From the NCBI GenBank assembly GCA_022592435.1, contig JABYQS010000098.1, forward strand, positions 86,547 to 150,546: a stretch of 64,000 bases of DNA. Reading direction: 5' to 3'. The position numbers were made by a program, and so were the translations under genes. Source of the stretch: Cerioporus squamosus (taxonomy: Eukaryota; Basidiomycota; Agaricomycetes; Polyporales; Polyporaceae). The notes beneath the pieces are model-generated. The model was not told the DNA's origin and made no database searches. It saw only the letters and a list, made by a program, of their open reading frames with translations. This document shows, piece by piece, positions 1 to 11,494 of this stretch (its first letter is position 1; each line of letters starts with the position of its first letter).

Positions 1-205
1 GCCTGCAGATACATCGTTACGGATCGCGGAATTCCAACGGCCGTTTTCACACCGCGCTTAATGCTACGGGCACCCTCCAGAGCGGTCCTATTAGGACGTA
101 GTAGACACCGAGCTACCTATAGGTCAGTATTCTCCTCGCATCCTTTGATTTGCATACATTAGATCCCCTGACATGCTCCGCGACTACCTCAGAGGCCTTC
201 AAACT

Positions 206-1848
206 TCAGAAGTCGCTGTTGGCGGACGTCGTCCTTGGGCCTGAATGCATATCCTCCTCTGCAAGCAGCGCACGCCCATCATCCTTTGATATCTCTCTCC
301 AACGGCATCTGTCCACATCGAGCAGCTCGCGTTCCCATGTCCTGAGACCGCATGTCTCGACGTCCAGAAAAAACACGCGGAGCGACGGCACACTCTGAGC
401 CAGAAGTCGCACATCCGAGTCGAGTCCGTTGTCCTCGTACACCGCTTTCCCCCACGGCACGAGCTTCTGGTCCTGGATCCCAGGGCGTTCACAATACAGC
501 TGGAGTAGCAAGTGCGAAATGGAGGACTTCTCGAGGCCACTGCCGAGTTTTGCCTGGTCGGCGAACGTTAGACACACAGCCTGTCATGCGAATCGCTACG
601 TTACTCACCATGAAGCCTGAATAGCCATACGCTCCGAGCAGGCCCCACGGGACGCGCACAACGAGATGGGTGAGGTCGCGGGCTACGCTCAGCGCCCCGG
701 CAAGACCGCCCAGTTCCACCTCCAGCCTGAGCGGAAACCAGTACTCCATGTGCAGCGTGAGGCACCGCGGGCGCGTGTGCCGCAGCACGGGGGCTATCAC
801 CTCAGGAAAGAGGTGCAACAAGAACAGGTCCAGGTGCGGCACTCGCGCGCACAGCCCGAGCCAGTACAGGCCCAACGCGTACCGCGCCGAGACGCGACGG
901 AGCTGTTCCCAAGTTGGCTGCTGCAGCTGTCTCGCGGACGAACCGTGCGTGTTGTGAATGTTGTTTAGGCCCTCCAGTTGCTCGGGCTGGAGCTCAGAGC
1001 ATTCCTCGAACGACCGTCGAGGCGATCGATCCGGCTGGACTCCGACGATGGTCACGTCTTCGACGTTGGGGAACACCCGCATGAGCGTCGCCACGCCACC
1101 CTGGACGTAGACAGTGTGGAGGCTGAGGACGCGCACCTCGGGCATAGGATCCAGGTCTGGGAAGAAGTATACCGTATGGAGGGACAACTCCCGTATCGTC
1201 GCGCGATGGTTCCGGAGGAAAGGCATCGAGTTGTAGCAAATGGGCTCGGGATGATTGGAGTGGAAGTTCAGTCGCACAGCTTGCAGAGAAGCTGGGATAT
1301 CCAGGAGGGAATCTTCGTACGCCGGAGAGACAGACTTCAGACTGAGCCGTTCCAGCTGCCGCATGCAGGCGAGGGCCGCTCTGAGCTCCTGTGGAGGAAA
1401 CATTTGCGGATATACTCGCAAGAGGTGAAGGGAGGCGATGTTCGGGGCTTCCTGCAATATCGACATCGCCAGCTTGCCAGCTTCTGCGTCACCGGGGTAA
1501 GAGTCGAAAAAATGTCCGCTGGAAAGCGATCCCTCGCAGCTGTATGAGAAGTCGCGCAAGTAGGGTATTCGCCCGTGATCGGCATCTAAGAACATCCGGA
1601 AGGACTTGATATGATGGCGTCTCACCCGCACCGTGCCTTTGAGGAGTTCTATAACCAGAACTTCACGGAGAAACCGACATGTCCTGGTAAGCACTGAGAG
1701 CGTATGTCTGGAAGAAAACCCGGCGATAACGTGCAGGATATCTCCATTCAGACCACGCAGCCAACGCGAGGGCGACGCAGAGCTGTCATAACTGTCTTAC
1801 TCGCAAATTATATATAATCTGGTGGAGGAGCACTCACGTCGAAGTCAT
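206..1848 (-). CDS. F-box/LRR-like protein
   Basis: Three exons, all phase-consistent: 1848-1838 (ATG, 11 nt), 1782-609 and 553-206 (stop), giving 510 aa. Both introns are 55 nt; their donors read GTGAGT and their acceptors TGACAG and GACCAG. The N-terminus has an F-box-like segment, LNGDILHVIAGFSSRHTLSV followed by LTRTCRFLREVL. After it comes a long leucine-rich stretch with recurring LxxLxL patterns and no sharp repeat register. Family knowledge: such proteins are substrate receptors of SCF ubiquitin ligases and are heavily expanded in agaricomycetes. The substrate cannot be inferred. The 11-nt first exon was chosen because it supplies the only in-frame ATG upstream of the F-box. Confidence 0.82.
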
Positions 1849-2232
1849 CCGTGGATGGTCAAGGTCGGAGATCTCGAGAGTGATGTGGCTCTTGGCGCCT
1901 TCTTATATAGGCTCTGCCATTGTCCATCGTAAAAGTATGTAAGTAGTACTTACCCGCTGATAATAATGGTACTTGTCCGTACTTGTCCATGTCAAGACTC
2001 GAGACAGCAGGGCAGAACTTGAAATACCTCTGGACGTAAGGTAGCGGTGTACGTACTCAATATCACCACCCATGCATGCGGAATCAGAGACAGCTCTGGA
2101 GAGCACTGCGCTCGGAACAGTACAGTACGGACTCACGAGCATCCAGCGTGCCCCGGCTTGTTGGGTGACTATCGCAATTCCGCGTGTCGTATTATTCACT
2201 ACTACATACGTCTTAGCCTGCAGGACTTCCCT
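1849..2232. other. Intergenic, no gene seen
   Basis: This stretch holds the upstream region of the minus-strand F-box gene and the downstream region of the minus-strand cupin gene. Open frames here are short and lack consistent codon bias or splice-linked partners. Confidence 0.6.
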
Positions 2233-2787
2233 TCACTTGCGGTATGGTTTCTTCTCCGAGATGGTAACAGACTTATCCTCGAACGTGTACTCCACGTCTC
2301 CGCCGACAACCCTACTCATCCTCTCGGCGGGATAGTGCGAAATGTCGAGATCCTCCCTGCTTCCTCCAATCAGGTACACCATGTCCTTCGTCCCCGCCCT
2401 GAACGCATGCGCGCGCGGGACACCAGCCTTGAAGCCCAAAAAGTCCCCAGGCTTCACGTCCTCCTCCCTCGGGACGACCGCCTCGCCTTCCTTCGAGACG
2501 GCGCCCTCGCCCTCGCCCTCCCAGATGAGCAGCACCGCGTCGGAGCTGGCCTCGAGGACGTAGAACCACTCGTCCTCGTGCGTGTGCCAGTGCAGCGTCG
2601 TGCTCGTGGCCCCGGCTGGGAGCCGGCTGAGGTGGACGGCTGTCTTGGACAGACCCGTCTTATCGCCCAGGGAGAGCTGATAGCGGTGGTTGGTGTTCAC
2701 AACTGGGTGAACGCGGTGTTCGAGTGCGTCGGGGGAGAGCTCGGCGGTACGAACGAGATAGTCCGCGGTCGTAATGCTCGCTGACAT
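2233..2787 (-). CDS. Small cupin-domain protein
   Basis: Intronless, 184 aa. A single cupin beta-barrel is indicated by the metal-binding motif HWHTHEDEWFYVLEG-like at about residues 66-80, where two His and a Glu fit the G(X)5HXH(X)3-4E(X)6G signature. A second conserved strand pair follows near residues 108-150 (KPGDFLGFKAGVPRAHAF), including a late His. Cupins of this size in fungi are often annotated as cupin-2 or RmlC-like and may be dioxygenases, isomerases or ligand-binding proteins. The substrate cannot be inferred. It is a stand-alone gene; an upstream region of about 640 bp separates it from the plus-strand NF-YB gene. Confidence 0.85.
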   Translation of the reverse strand: MSASITTADYLVRTAELSPDALEHRVHPVVNTNHRYQLSLGDKTGLSKTAVHLSRLPAGATSTTLHWHTHEDEWFYVLEASSDAVLLIWEGEGEGAVSKEGEAVVPREEDVKPGDFLGFKAGVPRAHAFRAGTKDMVYLIGGSREDLDISHYPAERMSRVVGGDVEYTFEDKSVTISEKKPYRK

Positions 2788-3431
2788 GATGTGCGAGAAG
2801 AAGCCTGGGCTGCTGCCCGGTCAACGAGCGAGGATACGCAAGAGTATAAGTGGGACATACCGGCTGGGTGGAGATGTGGTATGGTAGATAGCACCTGCAG
2901 CTACTGAAACAGTGAGAGCTGGGGGCTTGGATGCGGCGTGAGGGGCAGACACGGTTTATGTACCCTGTTCGCCGCACCTGTCGACAAGGAAGAAGCACGA
3001 TAGCTCGGGGATAGGACATCCGGTAGCAAGACCGATGGAGGTTAATCAGCTGTTTTGGGCGCAGGAAGTCGGTATGTGTGCCATCGTGGAGGTTCGGGCC
3101 AAGTTTAGACGACAAACCAAGCGGCCCGCGCGCAGGCTTGAACCTACATACCAGCTGACTACGACGTGTGTGCACAGATCGCAAGCAGGACCGCAAGGAC
3201 TGACCTTATGCCCGGTCGTCCTCTACTGCCGTCGTCGCTTGAGTTGGACAAGTTCATTGACCAGTACTACCGCCTCATATACTCACGTCATAGCACGTGG
3301 CCGCATAGGCGCGGTTTCTCGCGCCCCGAGCTCATCGTCCGCAACGACGACGACGACAGTCCGCTAAGCGCGACCTCCACCCTCGCTGACGGGCAGCACA
3401 CCCAATCAATTTCAAAACCCTCTCTTTCTCC
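2788..3431. promoter_or_regulatory. Divergent upstream region, cupin / NF-YB copy 1
   Basis: This 644-bp region lies between the starts of the minus-strand cupin gene and the plus-strand NF-YB gene. Open frames crossing it have no coding bias. It carries a CCAAT pentamer at 3402-3406, only 26 bp before the NF-YB ATG, annotated separately. Confidence 0.5.
3402..3406 (+). promoter_or_regulatory. CCAAT box just upstream of an NF-Y subunit gene
   Basis: The sequence CACACCCAATCAATTTC contains the CCAAT core bound by the NF-Y (HAP) complex. It lies 26 bp before the ATG of NF-YB copy 1. The inverted copy 2 has no CCAAT in the comparable segment. Its position is closer to the ATG than usual for a CCAAT box, so a regulatory role is only suggestive. 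Confidence 0.35.
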
Positions 3432-4116
3432 ATGTCTGAGTTCGTGCCGCCGACCATTGCGCCTCAGACGATCGCTCCTGCGCCAGAAGATGGCTCTGGT
3501 CCACAAACCGTCCCCGCTGAGACTCCTGAGCCTGCACCCATCACCGAGCAGGACATTGGCGAATACCGTGAACAAGACCGCTTCCTCCCGGTACGTGTTT
3601 TGCAAGTCTCGCCCTTCCGAGCCATCGTGCTTACCCGTTCAATCCCCGCGCTCACATCCGCACCCACCGTGCATGCTTCACGTCGCGTCCACCTCGCCCC
3701 CGCATCTCGCTGGTCTTCGTTCTCAGATCGCGAACGTGTCGCGGATAATGAAGTCGTCGGTGCCCGCGACGGCGAAGATCTCAAAGGAGGCGAAGGAGTG
3801 CGTACAGGAGTGCGTGTCCGAGTTCATTTCGTTCATCACCTCCGAGGCCTCGGAGAAGTGCCACATGGAAAAGCGGAAGACCATCGGCGGCGAAGACATC
3901 CTCTATGCCATGGTTACGCTTGGGTTTGAGAACTACGCGGAGACTCTGAAGATCCACCTGGCGAAGCTCAGGCAGGTGCGTGTGTTCGTATCCCCAACTC
4001 GCCTCTATCCGATCCATGAGTGCAAATGAGGGTTCTGAGAGGCATGGGCTGAACTCTGTACGCAGCACCAGACCACGCCGGGAAACCGGAATATACCAGA
4101 GGCCGCGGATGACTGA
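3432..4116 (+). CDS. HAP3: NF-YB / HAP3 histone-fold subunit, copy 1
   Basis: Three exons, 3432-3590, 3727-3975 and 4066-4116, all phase 0, giving 152 aa. Exon 1 ends in DRFLP and exon 2 begins IANVSRIMK, the exact start of the conserved NF-YB histone fold. The fold continues with the typical NF-YB core ([45 protein letters not shown]). The tail is short ([16 protein letters not shown]). Family knowledge: NF-YB pairs with NF-YC, recruits NF-YA and binds CCAAT. A close inverted paralogue sits at 34049-34723 with the same exon structure and an almost identical first intron. The shared tail confirms both gene models. Confidence 0.95.
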
Positions 4117-4823
4117 CAGAGCTCCTGGGTCACGGATTGGACATGCTTCTGGACATTGTGTGTACGGTATCCTCTGTAGCTTGGTGTACTCTTCGGCTGC
4201 ACGATAAGTCGCCTACTTGCTACGGATGTGCGAGGAGGTAGCTGCTGCCACGGCCGCAGGTGTCCCGTCGCACCTTCACCTTACCCAGCTTCGCCGACGG
4301 TACATGTGCAGTGTCCTGACGCTGGCTTTCGCTCTCCGATAATTGACGTCAAAGGCTCCTTGGTATCAGACAACGTACTTCTTGCGACAAGATGCCTCTG
4401 ACGCGCGGAAGTCGTGTCCAGGACGACAGCCCGACAACAAGTCGCAACTGCGCCGGTTTCCAACCTCGTACTCCTCATGAGTAGCTAGAGATATCCTCCG
4501 CGGCAGTGGGAACGATGGACGGAACGACAGAGGGCGACCATTCCGAATGCAAGAAGCGCAGGTTATCGCCCCACTCGAGCTGTAATGCTTCACGTCCTGC
4601 TGGTTCGCCTGCTGCAAGAACGGCATGGGACGCGAACATGATCCTGCGGACTACCGGATGGCATATGTGGACAACGAGGCGGAGATCCGTTGTCACTAGA
4701 ATCGTCAGCATAGGTGTAGGAGTGTTTTGAACAAGTACAGAGAATCTGCATAGACATCTACCAAAAGTCCTTCGGTCGGTATCTCCATACGCCTTCTCCG
4801 CGTCTTCGTATCGGTAGCCGAAC
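4117..4823. other. Intergenic, no gene seen
   Basis: About 700 bp between the 3' ends of NF-YB copy 1 (plus) and the large F-box gene (minus). Several overlapping open frames occur on both strands, but none shows coding bias, recognisable motifs or splice-supported extension. Confidence 0.55.
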
Positions 4824-6825
4824 CTACACCTTGACCCTCCTAACCTCATACCTCACGCGCTCCGCGTCCCTAACGAGCACGACAACGCGGCCCGCGCCGT
4901 CGTCCCAGTGGTCCAGCCTGCGCAGCTTCGGGCACTTCCACGCGAGCACCGACGCGACCTCGTCGTTCTTGCGCGCGCGGCTGCGGTCCGACATCGACAG
5001 CGCGAGCGACGCGCTGTCCGTGCATGCGACCTCGTAGAAGAACCGGATCCCGTGGAACGTCGTGAGCTCCGGCATCTGCGCCAGGATGCCCGCCCACTCG
5101 CCCTGCACGCGCACCAAGGGTCAGCACACGCCGCCAAACCGACGCAAATGGCACGTACGAAGTTCGAGACGACGTGGTTGGGCGCCGCCTTTGCGCCTGA
5201 TCCAGAGCCCGAGTGCGATATTGCAGCGATGGCGGGGTTCGTCGCCGACCCGCCCCGCTTGCCGATGTCCAGCCAGACGAGGTGAGGGACGCACTCTGCG
5301 AGCCGCCGCACGTCCTCCATCTCGTTCCACCCCGCCAGCTCCAGCCGTCTCACCTGCGTGCCGAACGCCCGGAGGTTCTCCAGGAACACCCTGTCGCGCG
5401 CAGAGTTGCTGAGCCGGACCCCCTTCAGCGTCTCGAGCGGACGGCCGCCCTCGGCGTCGCACGGGCACGCGAGCAGCGCACACGCGAGATCCCGGCTGGC
5501 CTTGAGCTCGCGCAGGCGAGGGAGGCAGTTCGGGGGGAACTTGAACGACGCCAGTGCGCCATTGCCGTGGTTGTTTGCGCCCGTGCCGAAGGAGACGTCG
5601 AGATGGAGGACCTCGAGACTGACGTGTGCAGCCAAGAATGAGGCGGCCGCGTCGAGACCCGCATGCGGCGTGCACCAGAGGTTCGTGAGCGTGAGGGAGC
5701 GCAGGGACGACCACCGTCCGCAGAGCAAAAAGTCGTCCGCGACGGGGTTGAAGAACCCGGGCGAGTGCCGCGCGACGTAGCTGATCGCCAGGGCCTCGAG
5801 GTTCGGGCAGTTGTGCAGCATCGAGGAGATGCGCGTCAGGTCTGGGTTCTTGGACGCCCCGAAGGTGTTCTTCGTGCCGTGCAGCCCGACCTTCTTCAGA
5901 TCGAGTAGCTGGGCGATCGCGGACCGGTGAATGAAAGGCACATCGCCGGAGATGAAGCACGTACCACGGCAGGACGCTGCTTCGACTTGCGCGACGCGAT
6001 AGCTGGGGACGCGCCCGAGTCGTCCACCGGCAGAGCCTGGAAGATCAAGTTGTCGTTGGCCTCGACCTCGCTCACGGTCTGGCACTTCACGAGGGCCGGC
6101 CAGACGCGTTCGAACGTGACGAGGGAATGGTTGCACGACCACTTGAACGACTGCAGCGCGGTCATCCGACCCAGAGCAGACACGACGAACCTTTCCTGCT
6201 TATCGTGCAACGCCAGCTCGTCATCCGTCGACTCCAAGTCCGTGTCCGTAGTCAGAATGTCCGAGGGTACAGCCTGCTCCGCCTCTCCCGCGCGCTCGTC
6301 CAGGATCTCCAGCCTCCGCACGTTTCTCGCCAGCGACCGGTGCACGACCAGGTGGTTCCACACGCTCAGCGTGCTCGCCTTGCACTTGATGACCCGATAT
6401 TCGTAGTGCCTCGGGAACACGATCGAGTAGAGCCGCTTGCACGAGAGCGCGAGCGAAAGCAAGTCGCGCTTCGCGTCGATGTGGAACACGATCGCGTCCA
6501 AGATCTCCGTCGGCTGGCGGGCGAGCGCACGACGCGACGCACACGGTGCGAGCCCGACAAACGGCTCGACGACCGTGAGCAGGTGCAGCGTGAGCTTGTG
6601 CTCCTCCGGAGTGAGCTTGTACTGGCACCCGCCGAGACGCGATGGGAGGGCGGAGAGCAGCTTGCGGAGGACGTTGAGCGCGGTGAACGGGTCCGTGCGG
6701 TCGTACGCGGCCGGGTTGGTGTCTACGGGGTGCAGGACGCCTCCCTTGCGCCCGCCTCCGCCGCCAGACGACTTGGTGGCGGCAGAACGCGTGCGAGACT
6801 GGGGAGGACGCGCTTGGGGCGCCAT
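4824..6825 (-). CDS. Large F-box/LRR-like protein
   Basis: Three exons, 6825-5965, 5908-5159 and 5102-4824 (stop), with two 56-nt introns, all phase 0, giving 629 aa. The basic, glycine-rich N-terminus is followed at about residues 105-145 by an F-box-like segment, RQPTEILDAIVFHIDAKRDL then LSLALSCKRLYSIVFPRHYE. The rest is leucine-rich, with LRSLTLTNLW, LEVLHLDVSF and RRLELAGW-type motifs. It ends in a WKCPKLRRLDHWDD segment, a pattern that recurs near the C-termini of other agaricomycete F-box proteins, including the broken one at 35.6-37.9 kb. The role is presumably SCF substrate adaptor. GC3 is very high. Confidence 0.87.
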
Positions 6826-7088
6826 CGCGGTAGGTGGAGGACAGCTGGCCTGTCGTTGCCGACGCGATGGTGGCGATTGCGCCCGTGGGATTCATTCGGG
6901 GCCGAAGGCAGTATCGGTGATTCACACACACCTGTATGGTTAGTGCGCCATAGTCCGCAGCTGCTGGGTCGTTGAGTCTGCCAGAGCATCGGCTCGCGAT
7001 GCGCACACAATTCAAGAAGAGGCATGGTGAATGAGGGTTCGCGGCAAGTTTGCAGAGCCTCAAGCGCCCACAACCAAGCGGATACTTA
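6826..7088. other. Upstream region of the F-box gene
   Basis: No gene seen. It lies between the F-box start and the MITE at 7089. Confidence 0.4.
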
Positions 7089-7694
7089 CAGCTGTTTGCA
7101 GAAGTCGTGTCCGCCCAACTCCGACTGACGCGCACACACTTTTGACGCGTAATATTCACGTTAATGAGAAAATTCGTCCGTAAGACAACAACACCAGTAT
7201 ATACATGCTACCCCACTCCATCATGCTATGGCATGCGCCCTCGACCTGTTCCAACTTTTTCTAAGTCGCAGCGTGCCCGTAATGCGGAGATAGTAATGCC
7301 AGGTCACTGCTCATCTGGAGGGGTGTTTCGAGTGTTTCCGCCCCTCCAGACTCCACCAAAATTTGGTCAAGCCTACATCAAAGCCGTAAGTATATGATTG
7401 AATGCTCCCCGAGGTGCTGCGAAGGCTTGGGACGTGTGAGCATGCATAACTTCCACAAGCCCCAGGGACGATCGTAAGCGCCCGTTGACGACATCGTGAT
7501 ACTCGCTCATCTTCTGCGCTCTCCGCATTTCTGACACTCTGTACATACTCCTGTAAGCTTTCTGCGTCTCCAAGAGTAGTCCTAGTCAGAAGAAAGTGGC
7601 GAACGACTCGTTCAGATTTTCTGAATTTCTGAATTTTTTGTGCACAACGCGTGCTGTGCAATCGGCGCCTGGCCACGACCTCTGCAAACAGCTG
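7089..7694. mobile_element. Tc1/mariner-like MITE (non-autonomous)
   Basis: The 606-bp element is bounded by terminal inverted repeats of about 25 bp starting CAGCTGTTTGCAGA and continuing into RGTCGTGKCC, with only two mismatches between the ends. TA dinucleotides flank both ends (7087-7088 and 7695-7696), as expected for TA target-site duplication. No transposase coding is visible inside. The superfamily assignment rests only on the TA target site and the CAG start. Confidence 0.55.
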
Positions 7695-9242
7695 TAACCG
7701 CACTGGATCCAGTGCGGGGAGCTCACTCTACTCCCCGGACAGGTTCTCCTTTGCGGCAGTTCAAGCAGTTTACAAAAATTACCCATACCTCATTTACCAG
7801 CCCAGAGATCAAGTAATCCGTACCGGCGACGATAGCTAGGTATCCTGCGTGTTGATCATACTACTTGAGGTGTTCCTCTGCCCCAGCCACAGTACGCATG
7901 CTCGCCCAGTGTCCACATCAAAGCTGTCTCTATCGCCGGTTTGGTAGTATTAGCTGGGTAGAATGTGGAGGGTTGCTCATAGACGAACCGAAGGGGTTCT
8001 GAACCAGACGTCGTCCACGGCCGGCACGTCGTACACCGTCGGGGCCAGGCGATGATGACGGTGCGGGCACGGGTCAGTAGCAATTGTTCTTCCTGAAAAT
8101 TAAGCTCAGCCGATTGTGCACTCCCTGTGGTAAGCGCACCGCACCGGAGGCGGACCAATGAATAGATTTCTGCAGGACACTGCGGCGCACCTGTCGTCGG
8201 TCATTCTACGCCGTTCCTATGCTTATGTCAAGGTGTTTATTGGGTCGTAGCGAAGAGGACAAGGCAGGAGATGGACGTAAGAGACACAACGCGAGACGCG
8301 TCGATCGCGTCCCGGGTCAAGACGCGGTGGTAACGTGACCGCGTTTGACTCAGAGCTCCTATCCAGAGCAAGTACTACGAGTTTCGAGAGTAAGTAGTGG
8401 ACTACAGCAGCAAGCATCCAGCGAGACTGTATGGTTCATCCCGACTCTCAACGCATTGGCAAAAGCGATAAGTCCGCTCACCACTCGTGCCGGTACTGTA
8501 CTGACGCAGGTTTTCGGGCAACTGACTTTCGGAGTTCGTGGCGGTGGAGCGGTCGATAGCGAGCACATGGGTATCGCTTTCCAGAAGCCAACCAGTGCAC
8601 ATGCAAACGGTCATTTTGAGACCGTTCGGCCAAGCCGCGTGGAGCTCCCAGGAGCCCGCGAAGTTCTGAGACTTTAGTACTAGTGATCGATCCGACGGTC
8701 GCACGGAGGTTAACTCGAGCCTCGAGGCGAATGAACTCCAAAGCTTCAACTTGCTCGTGCAGAAGCATTGCGCCGTCAGAGAGGAGTTGATGATGTGTGT
8801 TTTCAAGCGCGTCCATTGCAATCGTTCCTAAGTAAGTACTGGGTACCCAAAACCCGAGATGGAGGGAAGAGAGCGAGCCATTAGTACAACAGACACAGAT
8901 ACCAAGATAGAGAGATAGAGCAATAAGTATGTATCCTACAATGCACGTATACGTATCCAGGTCTGTCAGCGTGTCAGTACCAAGCGAATCATGATGGGGT
9001 CCGGTCCTAGCACCGTGGTACGTGTGCGTACGTGATAAAATCGCTATCCACCGCCGTCGTGAGCACCATGGAATAGCATAAGGTCAACGAGCCGTCGTCA
9101 CTGGTCGGGGAATACATCAACCCGCGTCCTCGAACGCGTCCAATCCCATCGAGTCGACCCCACATGGCACAATCTACACCGTCCTCTCCGTGCGCACCTG
9201 ACCCAACGCAGCAAAGGTGAGAAAGCGCATCAACGCAGCACC
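7695..9242. other. Intergenic, no gene seen
   Basis: About 1.5 kb downstream of the UNC93-like gene. Base composition is more even than in the flanking genes. Open frames reach about 140 codons but have no coding bias, no motif and no splice-linked continuation. Confidence 0.5.
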
Positions 9243-11396
9243 TCATTCCTTGTCAACGCTCGCCTTCTCGATGCTCTCCTCCTCCGCCGCGACGGCTCCG
9301 GCAGGCGCGTGCCCGAGCTCCGCCTCCTCGCGCTTCACGTCGTCGACGTACACCATGTGCTCGTCCGCGTAGTTCGTCTCCTTCACCGTGCGGATCACGA
9401 GCCACGCGAGCGGGAACGAGGCGAGCATCATCAGCCACGACGCGAGGTGCTCGTTCAGGAAGGGCGTCGACACCGCGTCCATGCCGAACGAGCCCGCTGC
9501 GCCCGCGGACTGGAGCGCCTTGTACAGGCCGGCGTACCGCGCGAGCGTGAAGGGGTCGTTCGTGAGCGCGGACATGATCCAGTATGCGAGCGCTTGGTAG
9601 CACGCGTCGGAGAAGTAGTCTGCAGGGGATGTCAGTTAGCCGTCGACAGCGGGTGGTAAGAGGCAGACGAGGACGTACAGAAGAAGTAGAGCGCGCCCTT
9701 GCCCGCGTAGTTGGAGTCGTGGTAGTTGATGCGGTTCGCGTCCGAGACGTCCGCACGGGTAAAGGTGACCTGCCACGAGAGCCCGACGGACCAAATGATG
9801 ATCGTGAGGACGGTGACCGTCGCGAGACCGAGGTAGCCACGGGTGCGGCGATGGAACCACTTGAGATCGAGCACGCAGTAGCCGATGAAGAGCGCGCCGA
9901 CGATGGCTCCGGCGCCCTCGAGCGTCGCGTTCAGCGCACGGGTCGGGCCGTCGAAGATGTTTGCGTTCACCGCGCCCTGGTACGCGTAGAAGTAGTTCGA
10001 GGCGAAGAACATGGGCGCGAGCGCTGGTCACGAGGTAGTGAGCATATGGTGCGCTGTCAGAATGTCAGGAACGTCGTGAGACTCACCGAGGAGACGCCAA
10101 TCCTTGAAGAGACGAGCCATGCCGATGATCTCCTCATGCGGCTTGGAGGCGGCCTCGAGCTTGACGATAGTGCCATCGGAACGGATAACACGGTTGGGGG
10201 GCAGGATCAAGAACGCCGACGCGACACCGACGAAGATGATAACCAGGAATGCCTGCGTGCGGGTGTCTGGTGTGAGAACATGTTCGGAAGAAGGCTGTCA
10301 GACTGAGCACTCACGATGTACGTCGACGTCGACACCGCAGAGAGGCCCCCGGACTTGATGTTGATAGCGAGCGCGATGACCGAGCCGATGAAGGAGCCGA
10401 ACTGGAAGATGGCCCAGAAGATCGCGAACGCCTTGCCCTTGTCCTTCTCGAGCGGGTACGACATCATTATCGCACCCTGTGCGGACCAGAGGAGCGCGGC
10501 TGAGGCACCCAGGAGCGCACCAGCGAAAATCAGGAACCAACCCGTGCCTTGCGTCTGGTAGCTGATAGGGATAGGCAAGTCAGCATGTTTGCTCCGAGTG
10601 CGAACGAGAGCGTGAAACGATAGCGAGATAACATGGATGAGGGAGACGCTAGCCATGGTGCATGATGTTGGACAGCTAATAACGTCTAGCGTTTACGATA
10701 ACGATGGCAGGAGTGTCAGTCAGGGCCGAGAAACGTCACCCTTACTGCATCCCGAGATCGCAAAAGAGTCTGGGAAGAAAGCAGCATGACATGTCTTCAT
10801 GTCCGTGGCACGGGATGCAGATCTAGAGTTTACGGTGGAACGCGACCAGCATTCCGACATCACGGAGGCACGCGCTCTTGCGGGGAATAGGTGTTCCACA
10901 CCAGACATGCGGCGACACCACGCGCTCGAGGAGATTCGAAGAGGAAGCATGAAGCCAATGTGGCAGGGATGGAAAGAACATGAGGGAGATAACACGTACC
11001 ACCAGAGCGAACCTACGTAGAGGGCATAACCGAGTGTACCGATGAAGAGCGTGAGCCGGGGACCGAGCACTGCGGGCGGGCATCGGCAGTCAGGGCACGC
11101 TACGAGACATGGAAGGCAAAGAGGGAGACGCACGGTTGCTGATACCACCGCTGACGAGACCGGTGAGGGCGAAGACCCCGTAGAGGACACCGTTGGAGGT
11201 GTCGGAGAGCGCGACGTCGCTAAGACCACCGGCTCCCAGGTTGGAGACTGCACTGAACATGCCAACTGTGGCAAAGCTGGGCGAGACATATCAGACGGAA
11301 GGCGGAGCTCGGAGGGGAGCGGGGGACTGACCAGGTGATGCCGACGAGGACTACCTGCGCCATGGGCGTGGTGTACCAGGAGGGTAGTGCGACCAT
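9243..11396 (-). CDS. UNC93-like / DUF895-type MFS membrane protein
   Basis: Seven exons: 11396-11332, 11276-11134, 11069-11000, 10561-10315, 10252-10087, 10023-9679 and 9619-9243, with matching phases, 470 aa. About ten or more hydrophobic segments are visible. Diagnostic motifs are MFSAVSNLGAGG, the loop LGPRLTLFIGTLGYALYVGS, LLWSAQGAIMMSYP and a PNRVIRSDG loop. These match fungal UNC93-like proteins, which have a major-facilitator fold; an ion-channel-regulator role is known only for animal UNC93. The start is taken as the first in-frame ATG downstream of a TATAAG at 11489-11494. Intron 3 (10562-10999) is 438 nt, far longer than the other introns of 55-64 nt. The charged cytosolic tail ends EKASVDKE. 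Confidence 0.9.
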
Positions 11397-11488
11397 TGCG
11401 ACCCAGACGAAGCGCAAGGGTGCGTGCAGAGGAGTGGTGGCTGGTAGCGGGGCGGATGCTCGACGGACATCGCACGAAGCCGCGGGTT

Positions 11489-11494
11489 CTTATA
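11489..11494 (-). promoter_or_regulatory. TATA-like box of the UNC93-like gene
   Basis: TATAAG on the minus strand lies about 95 bp upstream of the chosen ATG. A TATA this close to the alternative out-of-frame ATG at about 11470 would put that codon upstream of the transcript start, which supports the 11396 start. Confidence 0.35.

Noticed and set aside
2047..2784. A 245-codon plus-strand frame over the cupin gene
   Set aside because: It is antisense to the cupin, whose HxH...E motif and codon bias are clear.
9584..10306. A 240-codon plus-strand frame over the UNC93-like gene
   Set aside because: It is a shadow frame of the membrane-protein exons, crossing their introns.
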